This document shows positions 24,645 to 33,219 of a stretch of DNA of 64,000 nt, piece by piece; positions within the stretch are counted from its first letter, which is position 1; every line of letters begins with the position of its first letter. Source of the stretch: CAYSCZ01 sp051155775. GTDB taxonomy: Bacteria > Bacteroidota > Bacteroidia > Cytophagales > Cyclobacteriaceae. A model generated the notes under the pieces. That model saw only the letters and a program-made list of their open reading frames with translations. It was not told the origin of the DNA and did no database searches. Location of the stretch: NCBI GenBank assembly GCA_051155775.1, contig DAXETV010000009.1:16406-80405 (forward strand). Reading direction: 5' to 3'. The position numbers were made by a program, and so were the translations under genes.

Positions 24645-25424
24645 TTATTGATTTTTAATGTTAAGTAATCCATTTGATTGTGCTTGTTTTAACCAATATG
24701 GGTATTCGTCCATAATCAATTCATAAAATTCACTATCAGTAAGATCACTGGGGTTGGTGACATTAGTGTATCCGGCATTATCTACAAACCTGTTTTTCAT
24801 TAAATCCAACTTCTGAAGAAAGGAATAGTCTTCTGCAAAAGGTTTCTTAAGCCAGGCCCAAAAACCTTTTCCCATTTCTTTGGCGGTTACCCCAAGGGTA
24901 ATGAATTGCCAAAAACAGGGCTCATACGATGACTCAACGATCTGCTCTACAGTTTCTTTTATATTAATTGTTTCACCATTGGTCACGAACAATACGAAAA
25001 CCGGATAGTCAGAACTAAAGACTTCTTTTTGTGCGATATCCCGTTTGAAATAATGCGCTCGAATGAGCCTGATAATTTCAGGGTAATTAGAGTGATCACC
25101 AAGCTTGTAAATATCTATCGATTCATTAATTAAGTTTCGAACATTTGACATGTCCATAGCCCCGAGAAAATGTGCTTTCTCTGCAAATAAAAAGATGTCC
25201 AGTTGCTTATCAATATCCAGTAAGTGACCAAGCGCTAAAAACCTCTCAGCAAATTCCTGTGCTTTGCCCGACTCGAGATAAGGCACCATTGATTCTGAAA
25301 CATCCAGGCATAAAATAACCTGACAGGAGTTTTTGACAAGGTTATATTCTTTAATGGCTACCTCGGCATTTGACTCATGTTGGTGAATTATTTTTTCCAG
25401 ATTTGGTTGAGATACCGAAGCCAT
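24645..25424 (-). CDS. vWA-domain protein of the TerF-like type
   Basis: 259 residues, no signal peptide or membrane segment. A von Willebrand A domain covers about 35-235: the MIDAS motif DVSESM (variant of DxSxS), FAERFLALGHLLDIDKQLDIFLFAEKAHFLGAM, and LFVTNGET for the third metal loop. The order, with the FLALGHLLD..LDIFLFA block, resembles the vWA domain of TerF proteins from tellurite/stress (Ter) systems, but no TerD domain is attached. The antiporter gene follows after 3 bp. A link between stress sensing and ion transport is possible. TerB-like protein 51910 is far away and not part of this unit. Function is unproven. Confidence 0.75.
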   Translation of the reverse strand: MASVSQPNLEKIIHQHESNAEVAIKEYNLVKNSCQVILCLDVSESMVPYLESGKAQEFAERFLALGHLLDIDKQLDIFLFAEKAHFLGAMDMSNVRNLINESIDIYKLGDHSNYPEIIRLIRAHYFKRDIAQKEVFSSDYPVFVLFVTNGETINIKETVEQIVESSYEPCFWQFITLGVTAKEMGKGFWAWLKKPFAEDYSFLQKLDLMKNRFVDNAGYTNVTNPSDLTDSEFYELIMDEYPYWLKQAQSNGLLNIKNQ

Positions 25425-25555
25425 AACATTAAAAATTTTATAGTGTATAAATTTCTATTATATGTTTTTTCAATGTAATGATAGATATCATTTTCAGAAA
25501 ATGACTTTTAATTTAAAAATATAATTCTATTAATCTGTTTAAGTGCTATCTGATG

Positions 25556-26323
25556 TTAATTAATATCGATTTTTTTCATTAAGGCTTTTCGTTTTTTATC
25601 TCTTAACACACTAAATGAAGGCATAACAATCGCATAACTCAAATAAAACATACCGGAAATTCTGAAGGAGATGGTACCTCCCCCACCAACATCGAAATAG
25701 GCAATTAATGCAGAAAGGAGCGTTATAGTAGCACTGAGTAAATTATCATAGATATAAGTCCTGGTTTCAAATATTTCCAAATGATTCAGTTCCAAAGATT
25801 TTTTTTTGTTTAATGCAATCCAATACATAAAACTGACAGTAAGAAAAACCAAAGCACCTCCCAAACCATAAATGGTCATAAGTTGGGTTGTATCTTGGGG
25901 AGAAATGGTAACGGTGTAGAGATGGTCGAATACTTCTCTATCGCGACAGGCCAGTGCATAAAAAAGGTCGAATAATACCTGAAATAAAAATTTTAGAGGA
26001 TACACATAAAATAGCACTAAAAATAAAAGCAAGGTATTTACCGCTACTATGCCGGCATCTTTTAGACCATAGCGAATAAAGAACACATAATGTTGATACC
26101 AGATAAGCATCAACAAGGTAATAGTGGCAGCAAATGGGAAGAAATTTCTAAGAAATCCCTTTAATTGATCAAATGTCTGTGGTACGTCTGAGGATATCAG
26201 TAAAAGGGCTATTGCCAGTGCAAATACGCCATCACTAACAGCTTCTATCCGGGTGTTATCCAAGCCTCTCAATCTAAATTTGGTGTGGCTCCGGGCTGTT
26301 TTCTTCAGTTCTTCCCTTAACAT
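25556..26323 (-). CDS. TMEM175/DUF1211 family potassium channel
   Basis: 255 residues with about six membrane segments. The family signature lies in the first segment: RIEAVSDGVFALAIALLL (Rxxx(F/V)SDGVFAIA), which lines the ion path in bacterial TMEM175 channels. Next come the YQHYVFFIRYGLKDAG loop, usual for the family, and LNTLLLFLVLFYVYPLKFLF. Proteins of this length carry one repeat and are thought to work as tetramers that conduct K+. It is a single gene between the antiporter pair and purM on the same strand; spacing to purM is 20 bp, so it lies directly downstream of purM and may be read through from it. Confidence 0.88.
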   Translation of the reverse strand: MLREELKKTARSHTKFRLRGLDNTRIEAVSDGVFALAIALLLISSDVPQTFDQLKGFLRNFFPFAATITLLMLIWYQHYVFFIRYGLKDAGIVAVNTLLLFLVLFYVYPLKFLFQVLFDLFYALACRDREVFDHLYTVTISPQDTTQLMTIYGLGGALVFLTVSFMYWIALNKKKSLELNHLEIFETRTYIYDNLLSATITLLSALIAYFDVGGGGTISFRISGMFYLSYAIVMPSFSVLRDKKRKALMKKIDIN

Positions 26324-26343
26324 GGCTGATTTATAATGGATTA

Positions 26344-27510
26344 TCAGAAATAAATATAATGTCCGTATGGGGAAATAATTTCAACAGTTGATTGCCTGGC
26401 CTCTTCAACATGCCCGACGATTTTTGCTTCCACATTAAAAGATTGAGAAATGTCAATAACCTCTTGCGCATACTTTTTTTCCATGTATAACTCTAAACGA
26501 TGGCCCATATTAAAGACCCGATACATTTCTCTCCAGTCTGCTTTGCTCTGCTCCTGTATATACTTAAACAATGGAGGGATATCAAACATATTATCCTTTA
26601 CCACCTTCAGGTATTTAATAAAATTGAGCACTTTCGTCTGTGCACCGCCACTACAGTGAATCATACCATGTATATTTCTTCTATGTACTTTGAGAATTTC
26701 ACTTATGACAGGCGCGTATGTCCTCGTCGGAGATAGTACCAACTGTCCCATATCCAAACCTAAACCAGATGGTTTACTGGTGAGGTTAAACCCGCCTGAA
26801 TAAACCATATCCTGTGGCATTAAAGGATCAAAGCTTTCTGGATAATCCCTGGCATATGAATTTTTAAAAATATCATGTCTAGCAGAAGTAAGGCCATTAC
26901 TACCCATACCCCCATTATAGCGATCTTCGTAAGTGGCCTTTCCAAATGATGATAATCCAATTACAACATCCCCCGGCTGTATAGCATCATTGCTAATCAC
27001 TTCAGATTTTTTTATCCTGGCTGTTACCGTGCTATCAACCACGATAGTTCTTACCAGGTCCCCGATATCAGCAGTTTCCCCTCCGGTTGAATAGATGCTT
27101 ACACCATTAGCCCTAAGCATTTGAAGCACTTCCTCAGTCCCTTCAATTATTGATTTAATTACTTCACCAGGTATTAAATGCTTATTTCGGCCTATGGTAG
27201 AGGATAATAGAATATTTTCGGTTACTCCAACACAAAGGAGGTCATCAGTATTCATCACTATTGCATCCTGAGCTATACCTTTCCATACTGATAGATCGCC
27301 GGTCTCCTTCCAATATATATATGCCAGGGAGGACTTTGTTCCTGCCCCATCTGCATGCATGATGTTACAATAATCTTCATCCTGACCAATAATATCAGGA
27401 ACTATTTTACAAAACGCTTTTGGATAAAGGCCTTTATCAAGATTTTCAATGGCTTTATGCACATCGGACTTGGATGATGAAACACCTCTTTGGGAATACT
27501 TATCTGACAT
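26344..27510 (-). CDS. purM: Phosphoribosylformylglycinamidine cyclo-ligase (AIR synthetase)
   Basis: 388 residues. PurM closes the imidazole ring of FGAM with ATP to give AIR in purine synthesis. Motifs seen include MHADGAGTKSSLAYIY, DAIVMNTDDLLCVG (substrate/ATP-binding Asp pair), STGGETADIGDLVRT, VIGLSSFGKATYEDRYNGGMGSNGLTSAR and a late GMIHCSGGAQTKVL (variant of GxxHxTGGG). The length and the last blocks are of the Bacteroidota form, which is longer than the E. coli enzyme. It acts in the cytoplasm. The gene is on the minus strand 46 bp after the PorE-like gene and before the TMEM175 gene. Confidence 0.93.
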   Translation of the reverse strand: MSDKYSQRGVSSSKSDVHKAIENLDKGLYPKAFCKIVPDIIGQDEDYCNIMHADGAGTKSSLAYIYWKETGDLSVWKGIAQDAIVMNTDDLLCVGVTENILLSSTIGRNKHLIPGEVIKSIIEGTEEVLQMLRANGVSIYSTGGETADIGDLVRTIVVDSTVTARIKKSEVISNDAIQPGDVVIGLSSFGKATYEDRYNGGMGSNGLTSARHDIFKNSYARDYPESFDPLMPQDMVYSGGFNLTSKPSGLGLDMGQLVLSPTRTYAPVISEILKVHRRNIHGMIHCSGGAQTKVLNFIKYLKVVKDNMFDIPPLFKYIQEQSKADWREMYRVFNMGHRLELYMEKKYAQEVIDISQSFNVEAKIVGHVEEARQSTVEIISPYGHYIYF

Positions 27511-27556
27511 GATCTAAAAAATATCCCCAAAACTACTGATTCAGTAAAATCAGCAC

Positions 27557-29584
27557 CTAATTATTTTCGTACTCAGTTTCAAAAAAACGGTCTGTTTCGT
27601 CTCCTTCAATGGTTTGCTCAATTTCAAGGTCTTCTACGATTTCTTTCTCTATGTTATCCCGATCGTATTCCGTAACCTTAAATTCGGTTCTTCTGTTGAT
27701 TTGATGCTCCTGTTCGGTATCTGCATTTTCAATAATCAGCTTGGTTTCGCCATATCCTTTAGCTTGTATCCTGTTGGAAGAGATGCCATTTGAAATAATA
27801 TAATCGACAGCCGATTTAGCCCTTTTTTGTGAAAGTTCCATATTGTAATCATCTTCTGCCCTGGCATCAGTGTGGGAGCTTAGTTCGATGGATATTTCAG
27901 GATTATCTTCCATGATGGTGACAAGATTATCCAGTTCTTTGGCTGCATCCGGTCTTATATCCCATTTATCAAAATCGTAATAGACATTCTTAAGCACTAT
28001 CGGTTTCTCCAGCTGAATTTTGTTTAAATAAATTTTAGTTTCAAAAGTGACATTAGTCACGAATTCCTTAAGCTTTGACTTATCCACTGATTTCCCCACT
28101 GTGCTAAAATCACTTCTTGTGGTAAAGTAATCTATTTTTTCGGCTATCAGTTCATAATCCTCCTCAGGATAAACCCGAAATTCAAATTGTCCATTGGCTC
28201 CAGTAAAGGCTTCATCCAGGATCTCCTGATTTTGTCCCACTAAGATAACTTTGCTGTTTGGCAGGATCATGTCGTTACCTTCCTCATCCCCTGTGAGGGT
28301 AGTGCCTACAAGATAATAGTTTACAATCTTCAGGTCAGGGTCATTGTTAACGAAAGTGTAGATATCATCGTCTCCAAGGCCACCTTCTCTGTTAGAAGAA
28401 AAGAATCCTCTTGTCAGATCAAACTGATGAAATGCAAAATCATCAGCGGAAGAATTTACAGGCCTGCCCATATTTTTTATAGTAGTTTGTCCACCTGATC
28501 TTGTGGCTTCGAAAATATCCAGGTTTCCATAGCCGGGGTGGCCATCAGAGGCAAAGTATAGCTTGCCATCCTTAGATACATAAGGAAACATCTCGTTTCC
28601 CGGTGTATTGATCACAGGACCTAAATTTCTGACATCTACCCACCTGCCTCTTCTATTAAACTGAGCCACATAGAGATCGCTTCCTCCATAACCACCATCC
28701 CGGTCTGAAGAAAAATATAATCTTTTCCCATCATTGCTAAGTGCAGGAGAGGAGTCCCACGCGTTACGGTCATTCAGGTTCAGGTAAATGGGCTCAGACC
28801 ATCTTGCCCGTCTATTGCGAACAAAATATAGATCAACATTTTCCCTTCCTCTTGCTTTTCCGGTATTAGCTTTTGCAAATATCATCATTGACCCATTTGG
28901 TGATAAGGCCAGGGTTCCATCATTAATAGCCGGATCATTGATATTAGGACCGAGTTTTTGTAAAGTAGATAAGTTCACCCGGGCGCCTTTGGAACGTACC
29001 CGGTAGATATCTGTAAATGGCGTTCCGTTACCATGATAGGTTTTTCCCCCATTTCTATTGGAAGTAAAATACAGCACTCCATCACGATAAACAGGGTTGT
29101 ACTCCGCATATTTGGTGTTTATGGCCGATAAATTTTTTACTTCATAATAATTCTTACTGGGAGCAATATCCTTCATATCACCCAGGTTTGACAATTCTAT
29201 TTCAGTGCGTTTTAAATAAAGACTGTCTTTGCCCTTTCTAAGATAATTCTCCAACACTTCCTCTGCCTGACCGTACTTCTCATTTGCTTTTAATGACTTG
29301 GCGTAATAAAAGTGGGCTGCATCATTCTCAATACCGTTCTGAACAGCAGCAGCATAAAATGGTGCGGCTTCTTTTAACCGATTAGACTTTCTGAAGGATT
29401 CTGCAATGTAAAAATTTGCTTTCGCAGGTTCTTTCTTGATGGCCTTTCTAAACCTGTCAATTGCTATGTTATATTCTTCTTTATCAAAACTTTTTTTTGC
29501 TTTTTTAAATGAATTACAGCCAGAAAAAAGCATAAATCCTAAAAAAATTAATGCCAAATACTTTAAACGTATCTTTTCTTTCAT
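27557..29584 (-). CDS. PorE-like OmpA-family lipoprotein of the type IX secretion system
   Basis: 675 residues. The lipoprotein signal ends at Cys23 (MLFSGCNSF). The domain order is TPR repeats (about 28-135), a WD40/PD40-like beta-propeller (about 155-410, with repeated LYFSSDRDGG..GGSDLY and LYFASDGHPGYGNLDIF), a carboxypeptidase-regulatory-like domain (about 435-500) and an OmpA C-terminal peptidoglycan-binding domain (about 530-650; NMELSQKRAKSAVDYI and HQINRRTEFKV). This order is that of PorE, which ties the secretion machinery to peptidoglycan. Paralogues with the same order exist in Bacteroidota, so the exact name is not certain. The last 25 residues are very acidic. The start overlaps the stop of the next gene upstream by 4 bp. 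Confidence 0.82.
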   Translation of the reverse strand: MKEKIRLKYLALIFLGFMLFSGCNSFKKAKKSFDKEEYNIAIDRFRKAIKKEPAKANFYIAESFRKSNRLKEAAPFYAAAVQNGIENDAAHFYYAKSLKANEKYGQAEEVLENYLRKGKDSLYLKRTEIELSNLGDMKDIAPSKNYYEVKNLSAINTKYAEYNPVYRDGVLYFTSNRNGGKTYHGNGTPFTDIYRVRSKGARVNLSTLQKLGPNINDPAINDGTLALSPNGSMMIFAKANTGKARGRENVDLYFVRNRRARWSEPIYLNLNDRNAWDSSPALSNDGKRLYFSSDRDGGYGGSDLYVAQFNRRGRWVDVRNLGPVINTPGNEMFPYVSKDGKLYFASDGHPGYGNLDIFEATRSGGQTTIKNMGRPVNSSADDFAFHQFDLTRGFFSSNREGGLGDDDIYTFVNNDPDLKIVNYYLVGTTLTGDEEGNDMILPNSKVILVGQNQEILDEAFTGANGQFEFRVYPEEDYELIAEKIDYFTTRSDFSTVGKSVDKSKLKEFVTNVTFETKIYLNKIQLEKPIVLKNVYYDFDKWDIRPDAAKELDNLVTIMEDNPEISIELSSHTDARAEDDYNMELSQKRAKSAVDYIISNGISSNRIQAKGYGETKLIIENADTEQEHQINRRTEFKVTEYDRDNIEKEIVEDLEIEQTIEGDETDRFFETEYENN

Positions 29585-30066
29585 TTCACATACCTCCTAA
29601 CCCAGGTCTCCTTTGCAGGCAGTAACCAGCATTTATCAAGTTCTGATTTATTGGAAATAAGGTTATTAAAAATTAATGTATCTTCATTTACAACACCCTT
29701 CGAAGAACCAGTGCTTAATTCAGAGACCGGTTTAACAAAAATTTCCCCATCTAAATAATAAGCCACTTTCGTTCTGTTAAAAAAATCTACGGATAATTCA
29801 TTGGCCAACTTTCTGATCAATTCGACAGAGCTATCAATGGAACAACCACTGGCCGAATTATAAGATTCATCAACTGAGAGTATAACAAATAAATTATGAA
29901 GAACTTTGTAAGAGCTTCTCAGTGGTTTACCGTGTGCCTGCCATTGATCAGTAAACTCCATGCATAGCTGGTTCACATTTTCTAATTCCTGATCTGTTAA
30001 TTTTCTGTCTGCCTGGTAGATCCAAACCCTTCCATCAGAAGGCATGGATTCAAATGGTATATACAT
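29581..30066 (-). CDS. Conserved Bacteroidota protein (no ATPase motif)
   Basis: 161 residues, soluble, no signal peptide. The start MYIPFESMPSDGRVWIYQADRKLTDQE and the end WLLPAKETWVRRYVK look well conserved in my memory of Bacteroidota proteins that databases often call ABC transporter ATPase, yet no Walker A or B motif is present, so that name should not be used. The middle has SASGCSIDSSVELIRKLANEL, which could hold a functional Cys. It sits between the CCG-domain Fe-S gene (45 bp upstream) and the PorE-like gene (4-bp overlap). Function is unknown. Confidence 0.75.
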   Translation of the reverse strand: MYIPFESMPSDGRVWIYQADRKLTDQELENVNQLCMEFTDQWQAHGKPLRSSYKVLHNLFVILSVDESYNSASGCSIDSSVELIRKLANELSVDFFNRTKVAYYLDGEIFVKPVSELSTGSSKGVVNEDTLIFNNLISNKSELDKCWLLPAKETWVRRYVK

Positions 30067-30111
30067 ATATTTGCTCCTATTTGATAGTATATGAACGATT
30101 ATTGTGATCTG

Positions 30112-30909
30112 TTAGTTTAAATCTTCTGCTGTCGCTATCAACTCAGCAATATCCCTGACAGACACGTCTTTTTCTTTTTCCTTATTTTTAACACCGTCCG
30201 TCATCATTGTCATACAAAAAGGGCAGGCTGATGCAACAATATCGGCATTTGTATCAATTGCTTCTTCAATCCTTTCAATATTTATTTCTTTATTCCCTTT
30301 TTCTGCATCTTTAAACATTTGGCCCCCACCAGCTCCGCAGCAAAGACCTTTTGTTCTGCACCGTTTCATTTCAACCAATTCTGCATCCAGCAGTTCGAGG
30401 ACTTTTCTAGGTGCTTCATAAACAGTATTGGCCCTCCCCAAATAACAGGAATCGTGGAAAGTTATTCGTTTTCCTTTAAAAGCATCACTGTCTTTTAATT
30501 TTATCCGACCTTCATCAATCATTTGTTGTAAGAACTGAGAATGATGTACCACTTCGAAATTACCACCCAATTCGGGATATTCGTTTTTTAGAGTATTAAA
30601 GCAATGCGGACAGGCTGTAACTATTTTTTTGATATTGTATTCATTAAGAACTTGTATATTGGATATAGCCTGCATTTGAAAAAGGAATTCATTCCCCCCC
30701 CGTCTGGCAGGATCCCCGGTGCAAGTTTCTTCTTCACCCAATACGGCAAAGTTTATTTTCAGTTTATTGAGAATTTTAACAAAAGCTTTTGTCACCTTTT
30801 TATATCTATCATCAAAGGAACCTGCGCAACCCACCCAAAATAGTATTTCGGGTGCTTTATTTTCGGCTACCATTTCTGCCATGGTAGGTATTTGTATTTT
30901 TTTTGTCAT
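30112..30909 (-). CDS. CCG-domain Fe-S protein (HdrB/GlpC-C-terminal-like)
   Basis: 265 residues. Two cysteine-rich CCG domains are seen: the first WVGCAGSFDDRYKK (about 27-40) with TACPHCFNTLKNEYPE (about 117-132), the second FHDSCYLGRAN (about 171) with CCGAGGGQMF (about 214) and ASACPFCMTMM (about 247). Such domains bind a noncubane 4Fe-4S cluster and carry electrons or reduce disulfides in HdrB-type and glycolate/glycerol-phosphate oxidoreductases. The gene overlaps the upstream membrane Fe-S gene by 4 bp (ATGA), so the two products probably form one complex. No catalytic flavoprotein is present beside it. Confidence 0.88.
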   Translation of the reverse strand: MTKKIQIPTMAEMVAENKAPEILFWVGCAGSFDDRYKKVTKAFVKILNKLKINFAVLGEEETCTGDPARRGGNEFLFQMQAISNIQVLNEYNIKKIVTACPHCFNTLKNEYPELGGNFEVVHHSQFLQQMIDEGRIKLKDSDAFKGKRITFHDSCYLGRANTVYEAPRKVLELLDAELVEMKRCRTKGLCCGAGGGQMFKDAEKGNKEINIERIEEAIDTNADIVASACPFCMTMMTDGVKNKEKEKDVSVRDIAELIATAEDLN

Positions 30910-32231
30910 GATGATTTTTCTTTTAGCTCTGAAGCCCAGTTAAATCGGTCGGTCGGTGCAAATTTCCAGGGCGCGAAATTATTCTCAATATTGGAAAACA
31001 TAGCATTCCAGGACGCCGGTGAGGCAGATTCTTCCATCGAAACATACCTCCGTAACTGAATGATAATGTCTAAAGGATTAATTGTAACAGGGCAAGCTTC
31101 TACACAAGCATTACAACTGGTACATGCATTGATTTCTTCTTTGGTGATATAATCACCTAACAGTGATTCTCCATCATTCAAGCCATCTTCACCTTTTTCC
31201 ATGCGCTTACCTACGGCTTCCATTCTGTCCCTGGTATCCATCATAATCTTTCTTGGAGATAATTTCTTACCGGTTATGTGCGCTGGGCATTCAGCCGTAC
31301 ATCTACCACATTCTGTACAGGCATAGGCATCCATCAAATTTTTCCAGGTCAGGTCATTAATATCTTTTGCACCAAACCGCTCAGGCGGTTCCGTGGCACC
31401 CCCTTCTGTCGGTATACCAAGCATAGAATTCACCTCGTTAGTTATTTCCGGCATATTATTAAGCTTACCCTGAGGTATTAAACGGCTGTAATAAGTATTC
31501 GGAAATGCCATAAAAATATGCAAATGCTTGGAATAGGTTATATAAATAGCAAAAGCAAATATCCCAACAATATGGAACCACCAGGAAGCACGTTCAACAA
31601 AAATCAATGTTCCATTTTCTAAATTATCAAATAAGGGAGTTAGTAAACCACTAAAAAACAAAGACCCTGTTTGTACATAATGATCAATGCCTCTGGATTG
31701 CAGGATTTGATCAGCTGAATTCATGGATAAAATTGCAGCCATGAGTACTATCTCAATCACTAATATCAAATTGGCATCAAGGAATGGCCAACCATTTAAT
31801 TCTGGATGGGTAAACCGCTTTATTCCAAGAATATTTCTTCTTATCAGAAAAATGATGCAAGCGATAAGCACTAAAGCTGCCAGGAATTCAAAAAAATTAA
31901 TCATAACAGCATAAAAGTCTCCCAGAAACGGAGCAAATAATCTGTGGGTTCCTAAAATACCATCGAGTATTATTTCAAGAACTTCAATATTTATGAGTAT
32001 AAACCCGATATAGATAAAAAAATGAAAGATAGCCGGGATAAAATTTTTGAACATTTTTTTTTGGCCAAACGCTACTAAAAGCATGGATTTCAGCCTTTTA
32101 TCAGGATTATCATCAATCTTCTGATCCTTGCCAAGTTTTATATTATTCCTGATCCTGGTTATTCTTTTATACAAAATATAACCAGTCACCAAAGCGATTG
32201 CTAAAAAAACCAGTTGTGCGACTATTACCAT
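30906..32231 (-). CDS. Membrane-bound Fe-S oxidoreductase (HdrC/NarI-like)
   Basis: 441 residues. Six or so membrane segments occupy about 1-230 (cytochrome b/NarI-like part, with histidines in MFKNFIPAIFHFFIYIGF and ASWWFHIVGIFAF that could hold heme). A cytoplasmic part with two 4Fe-4S ferredoxin motifs follows: CTECGRCTAECPAH near 305 and CTSCNACVEACPVT near 365. It probably passes electrons between the quinone pool and the CCG-domain partner encoded 4 bp overlapping downstream. It is the first gene of an operon that goes on through the CCG protein, a small conserved protein and the PorE-like gene. The physiological donor is unknown. Confidence 0.88.
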   Translation of the reverse strand: MVIVAQLVFLAIALVTGYILYKRITRIRNNIKLGKDQKIDDNPDKRLKSMLLVAFGQKKMFKNFIPAIFHFFIYIGFILINIEVLEIILDGILGTHRLFAPFLGDFYAVMINFFEFLAALVLIACIIFLIRRNILGIKRFTHPELNGWPFLDANLILVIEIVLMAAILSMNSADQILQSRGIDHYVQTGSLFFSGLLTPLFDNLENGTLIFVERASWWFHIVGIFAFAIYITYSKHLHIFMAFPNTYYSRLIPQGKLNNMPEITNEVNSMLGIPTEGGATEPPERFGAKDINDLTWKNLMDAYACTECGRCTAECPAHITGKKLSPRKIMMDTRDRMEAVGKRMEKGEDGLNDGESLLGDYITKEEINACTSCNACVEACPVTINPLDIIIQLRRYVSMEESASPASWNAMFSNIENNFAPWKFAPTDRFNWASELKEKSS

Positions 32232-32253
32232 ATCTTAAACTATCGTAAAATTT

Positions 32254-32282
32254 TTGTTACTATTAATAAATCTATACTTTTG
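32254..32282 (+). promoter_or_regulatory. Bacteroidota-type promoter of tRNA-Phe
   Basis: TTG at 32254-32256 (-33 element, within TTTTTG), an 18-bp spacer and TACTTTTG at 32275-32282, an exact TAnnTTTG -7 box. Transcription would start about 7 bp on, just before the tRNA at 32296. This is the clearest promoter in the window and supports the taxon assignment. Confidence 0.72.
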
Positions 32283-32295
32283 CACCCACTTTTTA

Positions 32296-32368
32296 GGTGC
32301 TGTAGCTCAGTTGGTAGAGCATCGGACTGAAAATCCGTGAGTCGGTGGTTCGAATCCACTCAGCACCA
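32296..32368 (+). tRNA. tRNA-Phe (anticodon GAA)
   Basis: 73 bases. The acceptor stem GGTGCTG (32296-32302) pairs with CAGCACC (32361-32367). The D arm has AGCTCAGTTGGTAGAGC, the anticodon loop CTGAAAA carries GAA at 32329-32331, and the T arm has GGTTCGAATCC. The 3' CCA is not encoded (A CAG follows). It is a single tRNA with its own promoter and terminator. Confidence 0.97.
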
Positions 32369-32369
32369 C

Positions 32370-32392
32370 AGCCTCCTTAGGGAGGCTTTTTT
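32370..32392 (+). terminator. Rho-independent terminator of tRNA-Phe
   Basis: AGCCTCC (32370-32376), loop TTAG, GGAGGCT (32381-32387), then a T run to 32392. It begins two bases after the tRNA. Confidence 0.92.
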
Positions 32393-32420
32393 ATTATCAT
32401 AAATCTAACTCAATTTTCAA

Positions 32421-32444
32421 AAATAGTATGCATGCATACTATTT
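32421..32444 (-). terminator. 24-bp perfect palindrome, probable terminator of the scpB-rluB unit
   Basis: AAATAGTATGCA at 32421-32432 and its exact complement TGCATACTATTT at 32433-32444 make a 24-bp perfect palindrome. On the minus strand it lies 13 bp after the rluB stop codon and runs into TTTTTG, so it can act as an AT-rich terminator hairpin. A protein-binding role is also possible. Confidence 0.5.
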
Positions 32445-32457
32445 AAATAAAAAAAAC

Positions 32458-33219
32458 CTAGCTCAAACGCTGTAAAATTTTCAATTCCTTCACATCTAAA
32501 TGTCGCCATTTTCCTCTCGGTAAATCCTTTTTAGTCAATGGGCCGAACATCACTCTATCCAACTTTATAACGTCATAGCCTAGTTTTTCAAATATCCTTC
32601 TTACTACCCGGTTTTTACCAATGTGTATCTCCAGACCTATAATCTTTTTATCTGCACTCAAAATGGCTATTTCATCCACGAATGCCAGACCATCTTCCAA
32701 CCTTATGCCGGATTGTATTCTACGAAAATCCTGTGGTGATAAGGGTTTATTCAGATCAACCTGATATACCTTTTTTATCATGTGGGAAGGGTGGGTCAGC
32801 TTAGTTGCTAGTTCCCCATCGTTTGTAAATAAAAGTAAACCGGTGGTATTTCTATCCAATCTGCCAACCGGATAAATTCGTTCCCGGCAGGCATTTGATA
32901 CTAATTTCATAACAGTCTTACGATTTAATGGATCCTCCATCGTTGTTATAAAATCTTTTGGTTTATTAAGTAAAATGTATTGCGGTTTTTCAGATTTAAG
33001 GGTTTTCCCCATGTAAACTACTTTATCTGTGCGTAGTACTTTTGTTCCTAATTCTGTGATTATTTTACCATTAACAGATACCTTGCCCTCCTGGATTAAT
33101 TTATCAGCATCACGCCTGGAAGCAATACCAGCATTGGAAATAAATTTATTCAAACGAACCGGTTGACTCTGATTACTATCGGTAACATTTTTTTCACTTT
33201 GGGATTTTGGTCTATCCAT
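32458..33219 (-). CDS. rluB: 23S rRNA pseudouridine synthase, RluB/RsuA type
   Basis: 253 residues. An S4 RNA-binding domain (about 22-85: RLNKFISNAGIASRRDADKLIQEGKVSVNGK) is followed by the catalytic domain with PVGRLDRNTTGLLLFTNDGELATKLTHPS, where the Asp of GRLDRNTTG is the nucleophile, and GKNRVVRRIFEKLGYDVIKLDRVMFGPL. It converts a uridine in 23S rRNA to pseudouridine; RluB versus RluE/RsuA cannot be settled by motif alone, but the S4 domain and the scpB neighbour favour RluB. The gene overlaps the scpB end by 8 bp. Confidence 0.9.
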   Translation of the reverse strand: MDRPKSQSEKNVTDSNQSQPVRLNKFISNAGIASRRDADKLIQEGKVSVNGKIITELGTKVLRTDKVVYMGKTLKSEKPQYILLNKPKDFITTMEDPLNRKTVMKLVSNACRERIYPVGRLDRNTTGLLLFTNDGELATKLTHPSHMIKKVYQVDLNKPLSPQDFRRIQSGIRLEDGLAFVDEIAILSADKKIIGLEIHIGKNRVVRRIFEKLGYDVIKLDRVMFGPLTKKDLPRGKWRHLDVKELKILQRLS

